Source of the DNA: an uncultured Prevotella sp.
Lineage (GTDB): Bacteria > Bacteroidota > Bacteroidia > Bacteroidales > Bacteroidaceae
NCBI GenBank assembly: GCA_946998295.1
Contig: CAMPYS010000005.1
Span: 27,020-91,019, forward strand
DNA length: 64,000 nucleotides
Direction: 5' to 3'
The notes beneath the pieces were generated by a model, which saw nothing but the letters and a program-made list of their open reading frames with translations, was not told the DNA's origin and did not search any database. Position numbers and translations under genes: made by a program. How positions within the stretch are numbered: position 1 is the first letter of the stretch; each line of letters opens with the position of its first letter. Positions 16,030 to 25,753 of this stretch are shown piece by piece.

Positions 16030-18546
16030 ATGAAAACATTTAAGAAAGTATTACCAGACAGTATAATTGTATTATTATTTGCATTAATATCGTTTGCTTA
16101 TTTTATAGTGCCAATATTACAAAATAAAATTTTATATCAGCATGATTCTGAAGCTGCTGTAGGATTGGAGCAAGAGATAAAGCAATATAGAGATAAAACA
16201 GGAGAAACTTCACGTTGGACTAATGCCATATTCTCTGGTATGCCAACTTACCAAATAGCTCCTTCATATAGCTCAACAGATAATTTGTCTATGGCTATGG
16301 ATGCATACCATCTATGGTTGCCTAATTATGTTTGGTTTTTATTTGCTTATTTATTAGGATTTTATATATTATTACGAGCTTTTGATTTTAGACCTTATTT
16401 AGCTGCATTGGGAAGTATATTTTGGGCCTTCTCTTCCTATTTCCTTATTATTATTGCTGCAGGTCATTTGTGGAAGGTCATGGCATTGGCCTATCTTCCT
16501 CCTATGATAGCAGGATTAGTTTTATTATATAAAGAAAAATATTTATGGGGCTTTGTTGTTACAGCCTTATTTACAGCTTTTGAGATTAAGGCAAATCATT
16601 ATCAAATGACTTATTATTATTTATTTATAATACTATTTATAATTATAAGTTATTTTGTTCAAGCTGTAAAAAATAAAAGTATAAATAAGTTTTTTAAGGC
16701 TACAGGAATAGCTGCATTTGCCGCATTAATAGGAATAGCTATAAATATTTCTAGCCTTTATCATACATGGCAATATCAAAAGCAGTCTATTAGAGGAAAG
16801 AGTGAATTGGTTACGAAGACTACTCCAAACCAAACATCATCAGGACTTAACCGAGATTATATAACTCAATGGAGTTATGGCATAGATGAAACTTTAACAC
16901 TACTTGTCCCTAAGGCTAAGGGAGGAGCAAGTCAGCCTTTATCAAATAGCGAAGTAGCTATGGGAAAAGCTAATCCACAGATTCAGGAAATGATACCCGG
17001 AATATATCAAGGCATGACACAATATTTTGGAAGTCAGCCAGGTACAAGCGGACCTGTATATGTTGGAGCTTTTGTAGTATTTCTTTTTATATTAGGTATT
17101 TTTATAGTTCGAAATAATATAAAATGGGCTTTACTTGCTGCAACTATTCTCTCTATAGTATTATCATGGGGACATAATTTTATGTGGTTTACTAATCTTT
17201 TTATAGATTATGTACCAATGTATGCAAAGTTTAGAACGGTTGCAAGTATATTGGTTATAGCTGAATTTACAATACCTTTGCTTGCCATTCTTGCTTTGAA
17301 GCAAATTATAGCTGAACCAGATATATTAAAAATAAAAATAAAATATGTTTATGTATCAATAGTTCTTACCTTAGGAACAGCATTGTTATTAACAATTTTC
17401 CCAGATATAATGGGACCATTTGTTAGTAAAGATGAACAACAGCTTATAGCAAGTATACAAGGTATAACTCCAGATATTGAAAATTCCATAATATCAAGTA
17501 TTACAACAATGAGAGCTGCCTTAGTGAGTCATGATGCAAGAAATTCTGTATATATTATATTGATAGGTATAATATTATTATTCTGTTTTTATAAACGTAA
17601 ATTAAAAGCAAATTATCTAATAGCTTGTTTAACAGTATTATGTCTTGTAGATCTTTGGAGCAATGACAAAGACTATTTAAATGATGGTATGTTTGTAGAG
17701 AAAAGTCAACGGGATATGCCAAGAACACCCTCTTCTACCGACTTAGCTATTTTAAAAGATAAATCTCTTAGTTATAGAGTTCTTAATTTTGCAGAAAACA
17801 CATTTAATGATAATTCTACATCATACTTTCATAAGAGTATAGGTGGATATCATCCTGCAAAACTCCAACGTTATCAGGAACTTATAGAGAGATATATAGC
17901 TCCTGAAATGAAAGCAGCAATGACTGAGATAATGAATGTTCAAGGAAATATGAAAAAGATAAATGGTAGAAAGGTATTTCCCGTTTTAAATATGCTTAAT
18001 GCTAAATATTTCATTCTTCCACTGAATAATGGAACTATTCCAATAAAAAATATATATGCACAGGGTAATGCTTGGTTTATAGATAAAATACAATATGTTA
18101 ATACTACTACAGAGGAATATGAAGATCTTGATAAAATAGACCTAAGTAAAGAAGCAGTAGCGGATAAGAAAAATAGAGAAATTTTAGGATACACTAGTCA
18201 TCATAGTGAATCTAATACGGTAAAGCTTACTCATTATGAACCTAATAATTTAAGGTATACAGTAAATTCTGTTGCAGGTGGAATTATAGTATTTTCGGAA
18301 ATTTATTATCCAGGTTGGACTGCTACAGTTGATGGTAAGCTTACTCCTATAGGGCGTGTAAACTATGTACTTAGGGCAATCAATATAAAGCCAGGAAAGC
18401 ATGAGGTGGTATTTGATTTTAATCCTAAATCAATAACAGTTACAGAAACTATAGCTTATGTAGCTATGGGAATACTTGTATTAGCAATTATTTTGTTATG
18501 TGTAAGGATTTACATGAATATATGTAAGTCTAAGAATATTTTATAA
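16030..18546 (+). CDS. YfhO-family multi-pass membrane protein
   Basis: 838 residues. Roughly a dozen membrane segments fill residues 8-530, with a large extracytoplasmic loop (about 250-340). The C-terminal soluble domain ends with the YfhO signature GGIIVFSEIYYPGWTATVDG and IKPGKHEVVFDF, then a last membrane segment (about 805-830). YfhO proteins have a GT-C glycosyltransferase-like fold and are proposed to add sugars to envelope polymers from lipid-linked donors; no substrate is known here. The gene is followed 27 bases later by the TamL-like lipoprotein gene in the same direction. Confidence 0.82.
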   Translation: MKTFKKVLPDSIIVLLFALISFAYFIVPILQNKILYQHDSEAAVGLEQEIKQYRDKTGETSRWTNAIFSGMPTYQIAPSYSSTDNLSMAMDAYHLWLPNYVWFLFAYLLGFYILLRAFDFRPYLAALGSIFWAFSSYFLIIIAAGHLWKVMALAYLPPMIAGLVLLYKEKYLWGFVVTALFTAFEIKANHYQMTYYYLFIILFIIISYFVQAVKNKSINKFFKATGIAAFAALIGIAINISSLYHTWQYQKQSIRGKSELVTKTTPNQTSSGLNRDYITQWSYGIDETLTLLVPKAKGGASQPLSNSEVAMGKANPQIQEMIPGIYQGMTQYFGSQPGTSGPVYVGAFVVFLFILGIFIVRNNIKWALLAATILSIVLSWGHNFMWFTNLFIDYVPMYAKFRTVASILVIAEFTIPLLAILALKQIIAEPDILKIKIKYVYVSIVLTLGTALLLTIFPDIMGPFVSKDEQQLIASIQGITPDIENSIISSITTMRAALVSHDARNSVYIILIGIILLFCFYKRKLKANYLIACLTVLCLVDLWSNDKDYLNDGMFVEKSQRDMPRTPSSTDLAILKDKSLSYRVLNFAENTFNDNSTSYFHKSIGGYHPAKLQRYQELIERYIAPEMKAAMTEIMNVQGNMKKINGRKVFPVLNMLNAKYFILPLNNGTIPIKNIYAQGNAWFIDKIQYVNTTTEEYEDLDKIDLSKEAVADKKNREILGYTSHHSESNTVKLTHYEPNNLRYTVNSVAGGIIVFSEIYYPGWTATVDGKLTPIGRVNYVLRAINIKPGKHEVVFDFNPKSITVTETIAYVAMGILVLAIILLCVRIYMNICKSKNIL

Positions 18547-18573
18547 ATATATTATGAGTATGCTGTTATAGTT

Positions 18574-20898
18574 ATGAAGAAATATGTTTGTATAGAGTTA
18601 CTTTTATTTTTATTTTATAATTTATTAGGAGTAATATATTTTACATCATGTTCTACAACTAAATCCTTACCAAAAGATGAACAACTTTATGTGGGTATGA
18701 AACCTACTATTTATACCCCAAAAGTATCATCATCTTATTCTCGTTCTGTTAAAGAAGAGCTTGACATAGTTCTTGCTACAAAACCAAACTCGTCTTTGTT
18801 TAATAGTCCTTTTTTAAAATCCCCATTCCCTATAGGACTATGGTTGTGGAATGAATTCTCTACAGATACAACTAAATTTGCACGTTGGATAACTAGGACA
18901 TTTGCAACAAGTCCTATTACTATGAAAAATGCAAACCCTGATCTTCATGTTTCTGTAGGGAAAAATTTACTTGCAAAACGAGGTTATTTAAATGCTAAAA
19001 TAACCTATAAAACTATACCACAACATAATAAACGAAAAATAAAACTTCAATATAATGTAAATCTGGGGAAACTTTGGACAATAGATACTCTTAAATATAA
19101 TGATTTTATATATAAACAAGATAGTTTAATAAAAGCTGATAGTTTTCAATGTAAATTAAAACCTAACGCTCCATTTAATATTGCATCTCTTGAAGCAGAA
19201 CGGCAAAGGATAACACATTTGCTAAAAAATAATGGATATTATTTTTATACTCACAATAGCACTATCTATATAGCAGATACCTCTACGATTAAAGGGAAAA
19301 TAAATTTGCATCTTAAAATGAATAATGATTCCCTTAATAAAGATGCTATAAAACAATGGAGAATAGGAAAAATTACAATTAACTTGAGACATAATTATTT
19401 TGAGTTACTACATAAGAATATTAAATTTGATGGACTAAATATTTATTATATGGGTAAGAATATACCTTTACGTCCAAAAGTTATAAGAACTAATATTCTC
19501 TTTAGAGAAGGAGAGAAATATTCTCTTGATAAACATAAAGAGACATTAGACAGATTTAATTCTATAGGACTATTCTCTTCAACAAATATTACGTTTACAC
19601 CATCAAATCTTTCAGATAGTTGCACAACATTAGATGCTAATTTTGATTTAATGTTTGACAAGCCTTATGATTTTTATATGGAGGCCTATGGACGAGGAAA
19701 AACTTCAGGAAAGTATGGACCAGAGCTTATACTTGGAGCAACTAAACGTAATGCTTTTCGTGGGGCAGAGATTCTAAATATCAGATTACACGGTTCATAT
19801 GAATGGGCAACAAAACGAAGTGACGAATCTCATAATTCCAAGAGAATGAATGATTATGGTTATGGAGCAGAAGTTTCACTACAGCTTCCAAGACTGTTAA
19901 TACCATTTCATAATTCTCAAAATACTAAATACATTGAACAACCAAAAACAACTATTAGTACAGCTGTAAACATTATTAAGCGTTCGAGTTTCTTTAAGCG
20001 ACATATTGTTTCCGCAGAGATGGTTTATAGTTGGACAAAAGCAGGAAATAGTTCTTTTGTATTTAAACCTTTATCATTAAGTTACGAATATATGCATAGA
20101 GTAACTAATAGGTTTAAAGATTTATTAAGCACTTTACCATATTTGCAATTATCCATGCATGATCAATTTATTCCCAAATCTATTTTTCAATATACATACC
20201 ATAGTCCCAATAACTTTATAAATCCAATACGTTGGACCACTTCTGTTTCAGAAGCATCTAATTTGTTATCATTAATTTATCTTGCAGCAGGAAAATCATT
20301 TAACGAAAAACAAAAGACATTATTTAAAAATCCATTTGCACAGTTTCTCAAATTAGAAACGGATTTTACTAAAATATGGCAATTAACTCCTAAAAATACA
20401 TTTGTAGCACATTTTAATGCAGGAATGGTTTGGGCATATGGTAATAGTAAGTTTTCTCCTTATTCTGAACAGTTTTTTATAGGAGGTGCTAATAGTTTGC
20501 GAGCTTTCAATGCACGAGAAATAGGACCAGGAACTTATGTGGCAGCAGATGGTAAGAAATCTTATGTGGAGCAAACTGGTGAGATTAGGTTACAAGCTAA
20601 TTTAGAATATCGTCCACATATAATAGGAAATATTTATGGTGCTTTATTTTTAGATGCAGGTAATGTCTGGACATTGCACGAGGATGTAAATCGTCCTGGT
20701 TCACAATTCTTATTTGATAGATTTTTCAAACAAATAGCATTAGGAACAGGAATAGGAATACGTTATGATATAAGCTTTTTTATGATACGTATAGATTGGG
20801 GTATAGGACTACATATACCTTATTCTAATGGATTTTATAATATAAAAAAATTTAGTGATGCACAAACAGTCCATTTTGCTATTGGACTTCCATTTTAG
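18574..20898 (+). CDS. tamL: TamL-type outer-membrane lipoprotein of the BamA/TamA family
   Basis: 774 residues. A signal peptide ends in a lipobox (TSCS, Cys26), which distinguishes Bacteroidetes TamL from proteobacterial TamA. POTRA-like repeats fill about 80-360 and the C-terminal ~400 residues are a 16-strand-type surface-antigen barrel, with the diagnostic GGANSLRAFNAR loop near 637-648 and repeated aromatic-ended strands to the final phenylalanine. TamA-like barrels work with a periplasm-spanning TamB in outer-membrane assembly or lipid transport. A TamB gene lies convergently just downstream, supporting the pairing. Confidence 0.85.
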   Translation: MKKYVCIELLLFLFYNLLGVIYFTSCSTTKSLPKDEQLYVGMKPTIYTPKVSSSYSRSVKEELDIVLATKPNSSLFNSPFLKSPFPIGLWLWNEFSTDTTKFARWITRTFATSPITMKNANPDLHVSVGKNLLAKRGYLNAKITYKTIPQHNKRKIKLQYNVNLGKLWTIDTLKYNDFIYKQDSLIKADSFQCKLKPNAPFNIASLEAERQRITHLLKNNGYYFYTHNSTIYIADTSTIKGKINLHLKMNNDSLNKDAIKQWRIGKITINLRHNYFELLHKNIKFDGLNIYYMGKNIPLRPKVIRTNILFREGEKYSLDKHKETLDRFNSIGLFSSTNITFTPSNLSDSCTTLDANFDLMFDKPYDFYMEAYGRGKTSGKYGPELILGATKRNAFRGAEILNIRLHGSYEWATKRSDESHNSKRMNDYGYGAEVSLQLPRLLIPFHNSQNTKYIEQPKTTISTAVNIIKRSSFFKRHIVSAEMVYSWTKAGNSSFVFKPLSLSYEYMHRVTNRFKDLLSTLPYLQLSMHDQFIPKSIFQYTYHSPNNFINPIRWTTSVSEASNLLSLIYLAAGKSFNEKQKTLFKNPFAQFLKLETDFTKIWQLTPKNTFVAHFNAGMVWAYGNSKFSPYSEQFFIGGANSLRAFNAREIGPGTYVAADGKKSYVEQTGEIRLQANLEYRPHIIGNIYGALFLDAGNVWTLHEDVNRPGSQFLFDRFFKQIALGTGIGIRYDISFFMIRIDWGIGLHIPYSNGFYNIKKFSDAQTVHFAIGLPF

Positions 20899-20959
20899 GA
20901 TTTTAATGTTTTTATAATCTTATGTAAATTTACTTAGCTCTATTATTAAATTCTTTTGG

Positions 20960-21129
20960 TTATGGTTCTGTTCCGGGTTCTATTTCTGGCCCAAAATATA
21001 GATCATCAGTTCCTCCATCAATTAAGGGAACGACGTTAGTATTTATATCACTTTTAGTATTATTACAAAACATGTATTCAGTTATAAATTTAATAACCTG
21101 TATATTAGGTGGGTATATAGTTTCTTCAT
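20960..21129 (-). pseudogene. small (~56-residue) protein gene with a one-base frameshift
   Basis: An ATG at 21129 followed by AAGAAAC runs into another frame that reads TIYPPNIQVIKFITEYMFCN and later VVPLIDGGTDDLYFGPEIEP to a stop at 20960-20962. The total is 170 bases, one short of a multiple of three; adding one A to the A-run gives MKKTIYPPNIQVIKF, the pattern of small MKKxYxxP proteins common in Bacteroidales. A promoter lies upstream. It could be a true pseudogene, a sequencing error in the homopolymer, or a slippage-dependent gene. Function unknown. Confidence 0.55.
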
Positions 21130-21197
21130 TTATTAAAAATTTAAAGTATCTTCTTATTATATAAGCCCCAAGTTATAATAAAAAATAAAGAAATGTG

Positions 21198-21229
21198 CAA
21201 ATAATACTTTTTTTGTGTTTTGTTTACAA
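21198..21229 (-). promoter_or_regulatory. promoter for the small frameshifted gene
   Basis: On the minus strand TTG (21229-21227), 20 bases, then TATTATTTG (21206-21198). The -7 box has one extra base relative to TAnnTTTG. The implied leader is ~60 bases. Confidence 0.45.
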
Positions 21230-21234
21230 TAAAA

Positions 21235-24200
21235 TTATTGCTTATTTATATTAGATTTTTTCTTTTTTTTGAATATATTAAACAGTTCTTTAATAGAGTT
21301 GAAATCTTTTTTCATTATTAATCCTATACCTTGAGTGTTTAGAGAGCTTCTTGTGAAATATCTATCATTAGCCCTATTATAGAAATTTAATGAGAGATTA
21401 CCACTTGGTAAAAGTAGGTATTTAATATCAAAGTCTCCTATTAAAGAAGATGTATTTGTTTTTACATTATCTCTATATCCAAACTGACCATTTATTAATA
21501 GCCTATTATCCAATAACGACCCAGAAAGTATGCCCTCGTATTCAGCATTATTTAGTCCTTGATTACCTGTGGCAATATTAGTTCCTAAATTCCAATTTGA
21601 CACTTTGATAACATTAGATAATAATGTATTTATTTGTTGAGAAATAGTTCCTGACAAAATACTTTGCATAGCTAACGATGTAGTACTTGGCTCCTCTTGT
21701 TTGGAGGGCTGTTGTAATTGGTAGTTATTTGTGAGTTGTGGATAGAAACGTCCTACCGCCAATAAATATAATACTTGTTGGTTAAGCCCTTGTTGAGAAT
21801 TTATGATAGATTTAACCATTTGTTCAGCATCTGGCGATAGTTGAGGAAGTTCTAATCCAAAATTAGCTTTAGGTGTAGCTGGAGAACCAGTAATATTTAG
21901 AATGCAATTAACTTTTGTATTATTAGCTCTAAATGATTTTCCTATTTGTAAATCACTTAATGGAACAGAATTTAGTAGATAAGAAGCCTTTAGATTTAAA
22001 TTAGCTGCAAAAGGATCCCCTTGAAATGTAATAGTTGAATTTGAATCGAAAATAAAATGTTTCTTTATAATATCTTGTATTGTAAAACTATATGATCCAT
22101 TATCGATTTTATAATTACCATATAGTTTAAATGACCCTTTATTATAATAGGTTGCTCTTATTGGATTATACCCCTTCAAAACTATATTATCATTATTATT
22201 CTTATTAAGAATAACTTTTAAAGTAAGATTGTCATTCGTATTTATTGTTGCATTTATAAATAAATCACTTGTTGGTTGTTCATTATTAGTTATATCTTGT
22301 TTTATCTTTTGTATATTTTTACTATTCCATTTGATGAAAGAACTTTCATCTATAGAGTTTTTATCAGCATTGTAAACTATATATGATTTTCTTTCTGGTT
22401 TTACGTTTGCATCTATGTTAAAATAGTTATTCCTACCACATATAGAATATGAGCCTGTAGTGTATATCTTACCCCAAAATAGTTCATTATTATTTTGTGG
22501 TTGGTCATAAACAATAGCTTTATTTGTTTTTGCTATTAAATCAAAAGTTATTTGTGTTAAATTGATATGATGTATCGCCCCATTTATGTTTACAATATTG
22601 TTTTCTTTATCTTTCAGTTTTGACTTTTCTATAATAATCTCATTTGGAATGAGTTTTATAGTGATACTTTTTATTTTATAAGATGTTTTTAGTGGTTTAA
22701 TGCTCAGATAACCAGCACCTTTCACTTCACCTTGTAAATTAATTTTATCTAACGGTCCTATAATTCTACATATTCCATTCCCCCTTAATTTAAATTTATT
22801 TATTACTGATTTACAATATGAATGGATAAATTCAAAATTAGTATTATGTGTTTTTATAGGTAAATTTATAAATTGTTTTTTAAGATCTATATACCCATTT
22901 ATTTCTGTAGTTCCGTATTGGTCTATTGCTTTAGCATCAATATCTATTTTTTCGATATTATGTATATAGTTAGCTTTAGCATATAATATTCCCATTCTTC
23001 CATCCTCAAATGTAAAATCTTTCACCTTTATGAAAGCATTTATTTTTTGTTGATTTGATAAAGGGTGTTTTATACGAACAAGTCCTGTAGCAGTACCTCC
23101 AAATTTAACGCTATGAAAATTAAGAATATCAAGAATATAAGGAACATTTATATCTTTTATATTTATAGATAGAGAATCTTGTTCTTTGTTGGTCGGAAAA
23201 GAGTTAATAGCTATAAACTGTTGTTTATTTGCTATTTTAAAGTTTTTGATATTTAGTTGTTTATTCGTATACGATACTTCTGCTGGTTGTAGTTGCAAAT
23301 GTATAGTATCTATCATAATATCAGATTTATCAAATAATATATGTGTAGATATGTTGTTATTTATTTTATTTATGCCTATATTGTAATTGATATTTGCCTT
23401 TATATTGTTTTTGGCTTTTAAATCTATTAATGTTCTTGCTTTAATTTTACCATTATTGGTTGTAGATGCCTCTGTTGTTAAATTAGTTTCTCTTCCATCT
23501 TTTCCTATATTATTAGCTTTTATTATCGCTTTTAACTTATTGTTTATATCGGCATGTACTGTTCCGTTTAAGGAGTTGAAAATAAGAGATTTATATTTAA
23601 TATTTTTTGTATTTACACTTAGATTTATTTTCTTATCAGCCTCTTCTACATCTGCTATTATAGATATAGGGTTATATAAAACAATATTTTTATTGGTAGT
23701 TATATTGTTAATGAATTTAGTATTGTATATTTTAGCTTTTATATAAAATCTATCATTACTAATAATACATTTTTTCCTTTTTATTATTGTGGGTAAGTAT
23801 TGTGATAATATATTTTGACATTTGTCAATTATAGTGTTATATTCAAATTGTCCCTTAATTTGTATTTTCCCATAGTCTGAATTTATTTCTATATATTTAT
23901 TCTTATTTTTATTATGCGTATTAAGATCTATGTATTTAATATTAAAATTTTCTCTATTATCCTTTATCTTTATATTTTTTATTTTCAATTGACTAATAAT
24001 ATTATTTAATGAGTTTCCCACAGCTTTTATATTTCCTTGTAGAGAAATAGTCTTATTTCCAAGTGGTGTAGTTAATCCTAAGGATTTTAGATTTAAATGA
24101 TTAGTTGATATTTTAGATGCAATATTTAAATATCCCTTTTTGTTTAAAAACGAATTGATGTTTTTGAATACTCCATTTATTGCTATTGCACCTTTTGGAT

Positions 24201-25626
24201 CATTTAGAGATAGTATACCGTTAAATTTATCTTTTGAATATATGCCATTTAAAAATATATTGTGGTATTTTATCGAATTGTATTCTATAAAAGGAAATGT
24301 GCCAAGTGCTTTTATAGTTTTTAAATCTTTTGTAGCCTTTATATTTATCTTGGACGATAAACAACCTAATTTAGAACTATTCAGAATATTGCCCAACTTA
24401 AACGTATTGGTATTTATTTCTGCAGTTATGTTTTTCTCTGTTATATCTGCCCGTATATTGGCATTCCCCAAACTTGATTTTAAGACACCATTTACTGTAA
24501 AATTATTGCCATACCATTTAAAATATCCTTTATAATTTGCTTTACCTATATGTCTTATAAATTTTGGACAATTAAAATGACTAATATAGGCTATTTTGTA
24601 TATGAATAATGGGGATGTTATAAATTTCTTTACTAAAATATTTCCTTTGGTAAGATTCTTATTTATATAACCTTTTATTTTTATATATGATGTATTAGAC
24701 TTTATTGATAGATTTTTAATATTAATCTTTTCTTTTTGAGTATTAATAGAGCCATAAAAACTAAAAATTTCATTTATTCCTCTTATATTTGGCATGAGTG
24801 GTATTAAATCCCTCATATCTATATATGAAGGACTTATGTTTATTTTATGTTGTGCAGTTTTTAAGTCTATATTATTTTTATTAAAGTTTATACTATAATA
24901 CGGTATATTTATATGCGAATTATTGAAATCAAAAATTAAATTTTTTATTATAGCATCTTTCTTATTTGCTTTTAGAATTAAAGAAAGTTTGGCAATATTA
25001 ATACCAGTCCCTTCTCGTAAAGAAAGTTTCTTAATATTAGTATCTATATACTTATCAGTCAGACGATTTATATTTATATATGCAGATATATTGTTTATTA
25101 AAATATGGTTCGGATCGAATTTCTGCTTGTTTCTTACTTTATCTAAAATATCATAAGAAATATTGGAATTATGTATAATAAGAGTTTTTAATTTTAAATC
25201 TAAAGGTGTTTTTTTATTATTATTATTAGATAGAGAATCTATGATGAATTGGAAATTTGTTTTGCTATTATCGCTCTCTTTATATAGCTTAGCTTTAAGA
25301 TCAAAAATCTGGGCAGAAGTAATAATTGTTTTTTGATTTTTTATTAGTTGGAATAAATCCAAATTTGCAGCAATACGAGAAGCATCTACCATTTTTTCGT
25401 TTTTTTTGTCATAAATTGATATATTATCAATAATAAAACGATTAGGCACACTTATATGTATAGCATCTATTATAACTTTTGTACCGAGTTTTTTTGATAG
25501 TAATTCTGTAACTGTTTTACGTATAAAATTTTGACTTTCAGGTATATAAAAAAAAGAGGCTATAAGCAAAATAAAAATTGCTACAGACCATATAACACAG
25601 ATAATTATTTTCTTAAAGATTTTCAA
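21235..25626 (-). CDS. tamB: TamB-like translocation/assembly protein
   Basis: 1463 residues. One N-terminal membrane anchor (about 7-27) is followed by a very long beta-rich, Asn/Ile/Lys-rich region with AsmA-like start (FIRKTVTELLSKKLGTKV) and the conserved TamB/DUF490 C-terminal domain (about 1130-1440) containing ITFQGDPFAANLNLKASYLL and LLINGQFGYRDN. It should span the periplasm as a hydrophobic groove. The start is TTG: the frame is closed by a stop eight codons upstream and the only alternative initiator is ATT. A TAGATTTG box on the same strand (25641-25634) ends only seven bases before that TTG, suggesting a very short or absent leader. Convergent with tamL. Confidence 0.85.
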   Translation of the reverse strand: MKIFKKIIICVIWSVAIFILLIASFFYIPESQNFIRKTVTELLSKKLGTKVIIDAIHISVPNRFIIDNISIYDKKNEKMVDASRIAANLDLFQLIKNQKTIITSAQIFDLKAKLYKESDNSKTNFQFIIDSLSNNNNKKTPLDLKLKTLIIHNSNISYDILDKVRNKQKFDPNHILINNISAYININRLTDKYIDTNIKKLSLREGTGINIAKLSLILKANKKDAIIKNLIFDFNNSHINIPYYSINFNKNNIDLKTAQHKINISPSYIDMRDLIPLMPNIRGINEIFSFYGSINTQKEKINIKNLSIKSNTSYIKIKGYINKNLTKGNILVKKFITSPLFIYKIAYISHFNCPKFIRHIGKANYKGYFKWYGNNFTVNGVLKSSLGNANIRADITEKNITAEINTNTFKLGNILNSSKLGCLSSKINIKATKDLKTIKALGTFPFIEYNSIKYHNIFLNGIYSKDKFNGILSLNDPKGAIAINGVFKNINSFLNKKGYLNIASKISTNHLNLKSLGLTTPLGNKTISLQGNIKAVGNSLNNIISQLKIKNIKIKDNRENFNIKYIDLNTHNKNKNKYIEINSDYGKIQIKGQFEYNTIIDKCQNILSQYLPTIIKRKKCIISNDRFYIKAKIYNTKFINNITTNKNIVLYNPISIIADVEEADKKINLSVNTKNIKYKSLIFNSLNGTVHADINNKLKAIIKANNIGKDGRETNLTTEASTTNNGKIKARTLIDLKAKNNIKANINYNIGINKINNNISTHILFDKSDIMIDTIHLQLQPAEVSYTNKQLNIKNFKIANKQQFIAINSFPTNKEQDSLSINIKDINVPYILDILNFHSVKFGGTATGLVRIKHPLSNQQKINAFIKVKDFTFEDGRMGILYAKANYIHNIEKIDIDAKAIDQYGTTEINGYIDLKKQFINLPIKTHNTNFEFIHSYCKSVINKFKLRGNGICRIIGPLDKINLQGEVKGAGYLSIKPLKTSYKIKSITIKLIPNEIIIEKSKLKDKENNIVNINGAIHHINLTQITFDLIAKTNKAIVYDQPQNNNELFWGKIYTTGSYSICGRNNYFNIDANVKPERKSYIVYNADKNSIDESSFIKWNSKNIQKIKQDITNNEQPTSDLFINATINTNDNLTLKVILNKNNNDNIVLKGYNPIRATYYNKGSFKLYGNYKIDNGSYSFTIQDIIKKHFIFDSNSTITFQGDPFAANLNLKASYLLNSVPLSDLQIGKSFRANNTKVNCILNITGSPATPKANFGLELPQLSPDAEQMVKSIINSQQGLNQQVLYLLAVGRFYPQLTNNYQLQQPSKQEEPSTTSLAMQSILSGTISQQINTLLSNVIKVSNWNLGTNIATGNQGLNNAEYEGILSGSLLDNRLLINGQFGYRDNVKTNTSSLIGDFDIKYLLLPSGNLSLNFYNRANDRYFTRSSLNTQGIGLIMKKDFNSIKELFNIFKKKKKSNINKQ

Positions 25627-25704
25627 AGTGGTGCAAATCTACAAATTTTCCAATTTATTGTGAAATTAATGTAGTAAAAAGTTTTTAAACTACTTAAATT
25701 ATCG

Positions 25705-25712
25705 TACATTTG
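25705..25712 (+). promoter_or_regulatory. -7 box upstream of nqrA
   Basis: TACATTTG matches TAnnTTTG and is 41 bases before the nqrA ATG. No -33 TTTG or TTG lies at the right distance. It is the only candidate start for the six-gene nqr operon in this gap. Confidence 0.45.
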
Positions 25713-25753
25713 CAGCAATTTTTAACGCGTTAGATATTTAATCTTTTAATATT

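Larger units (their letters stand above)
20899..21234. other. 336-base gap between convergent tamL and tamB
   Basis: Contains a small frameshifted minus-strand gene (20960-21129) and its promoter (21198-21229), listed separately. No clear terminator is visible for either long gene. Confidence 0.6.
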
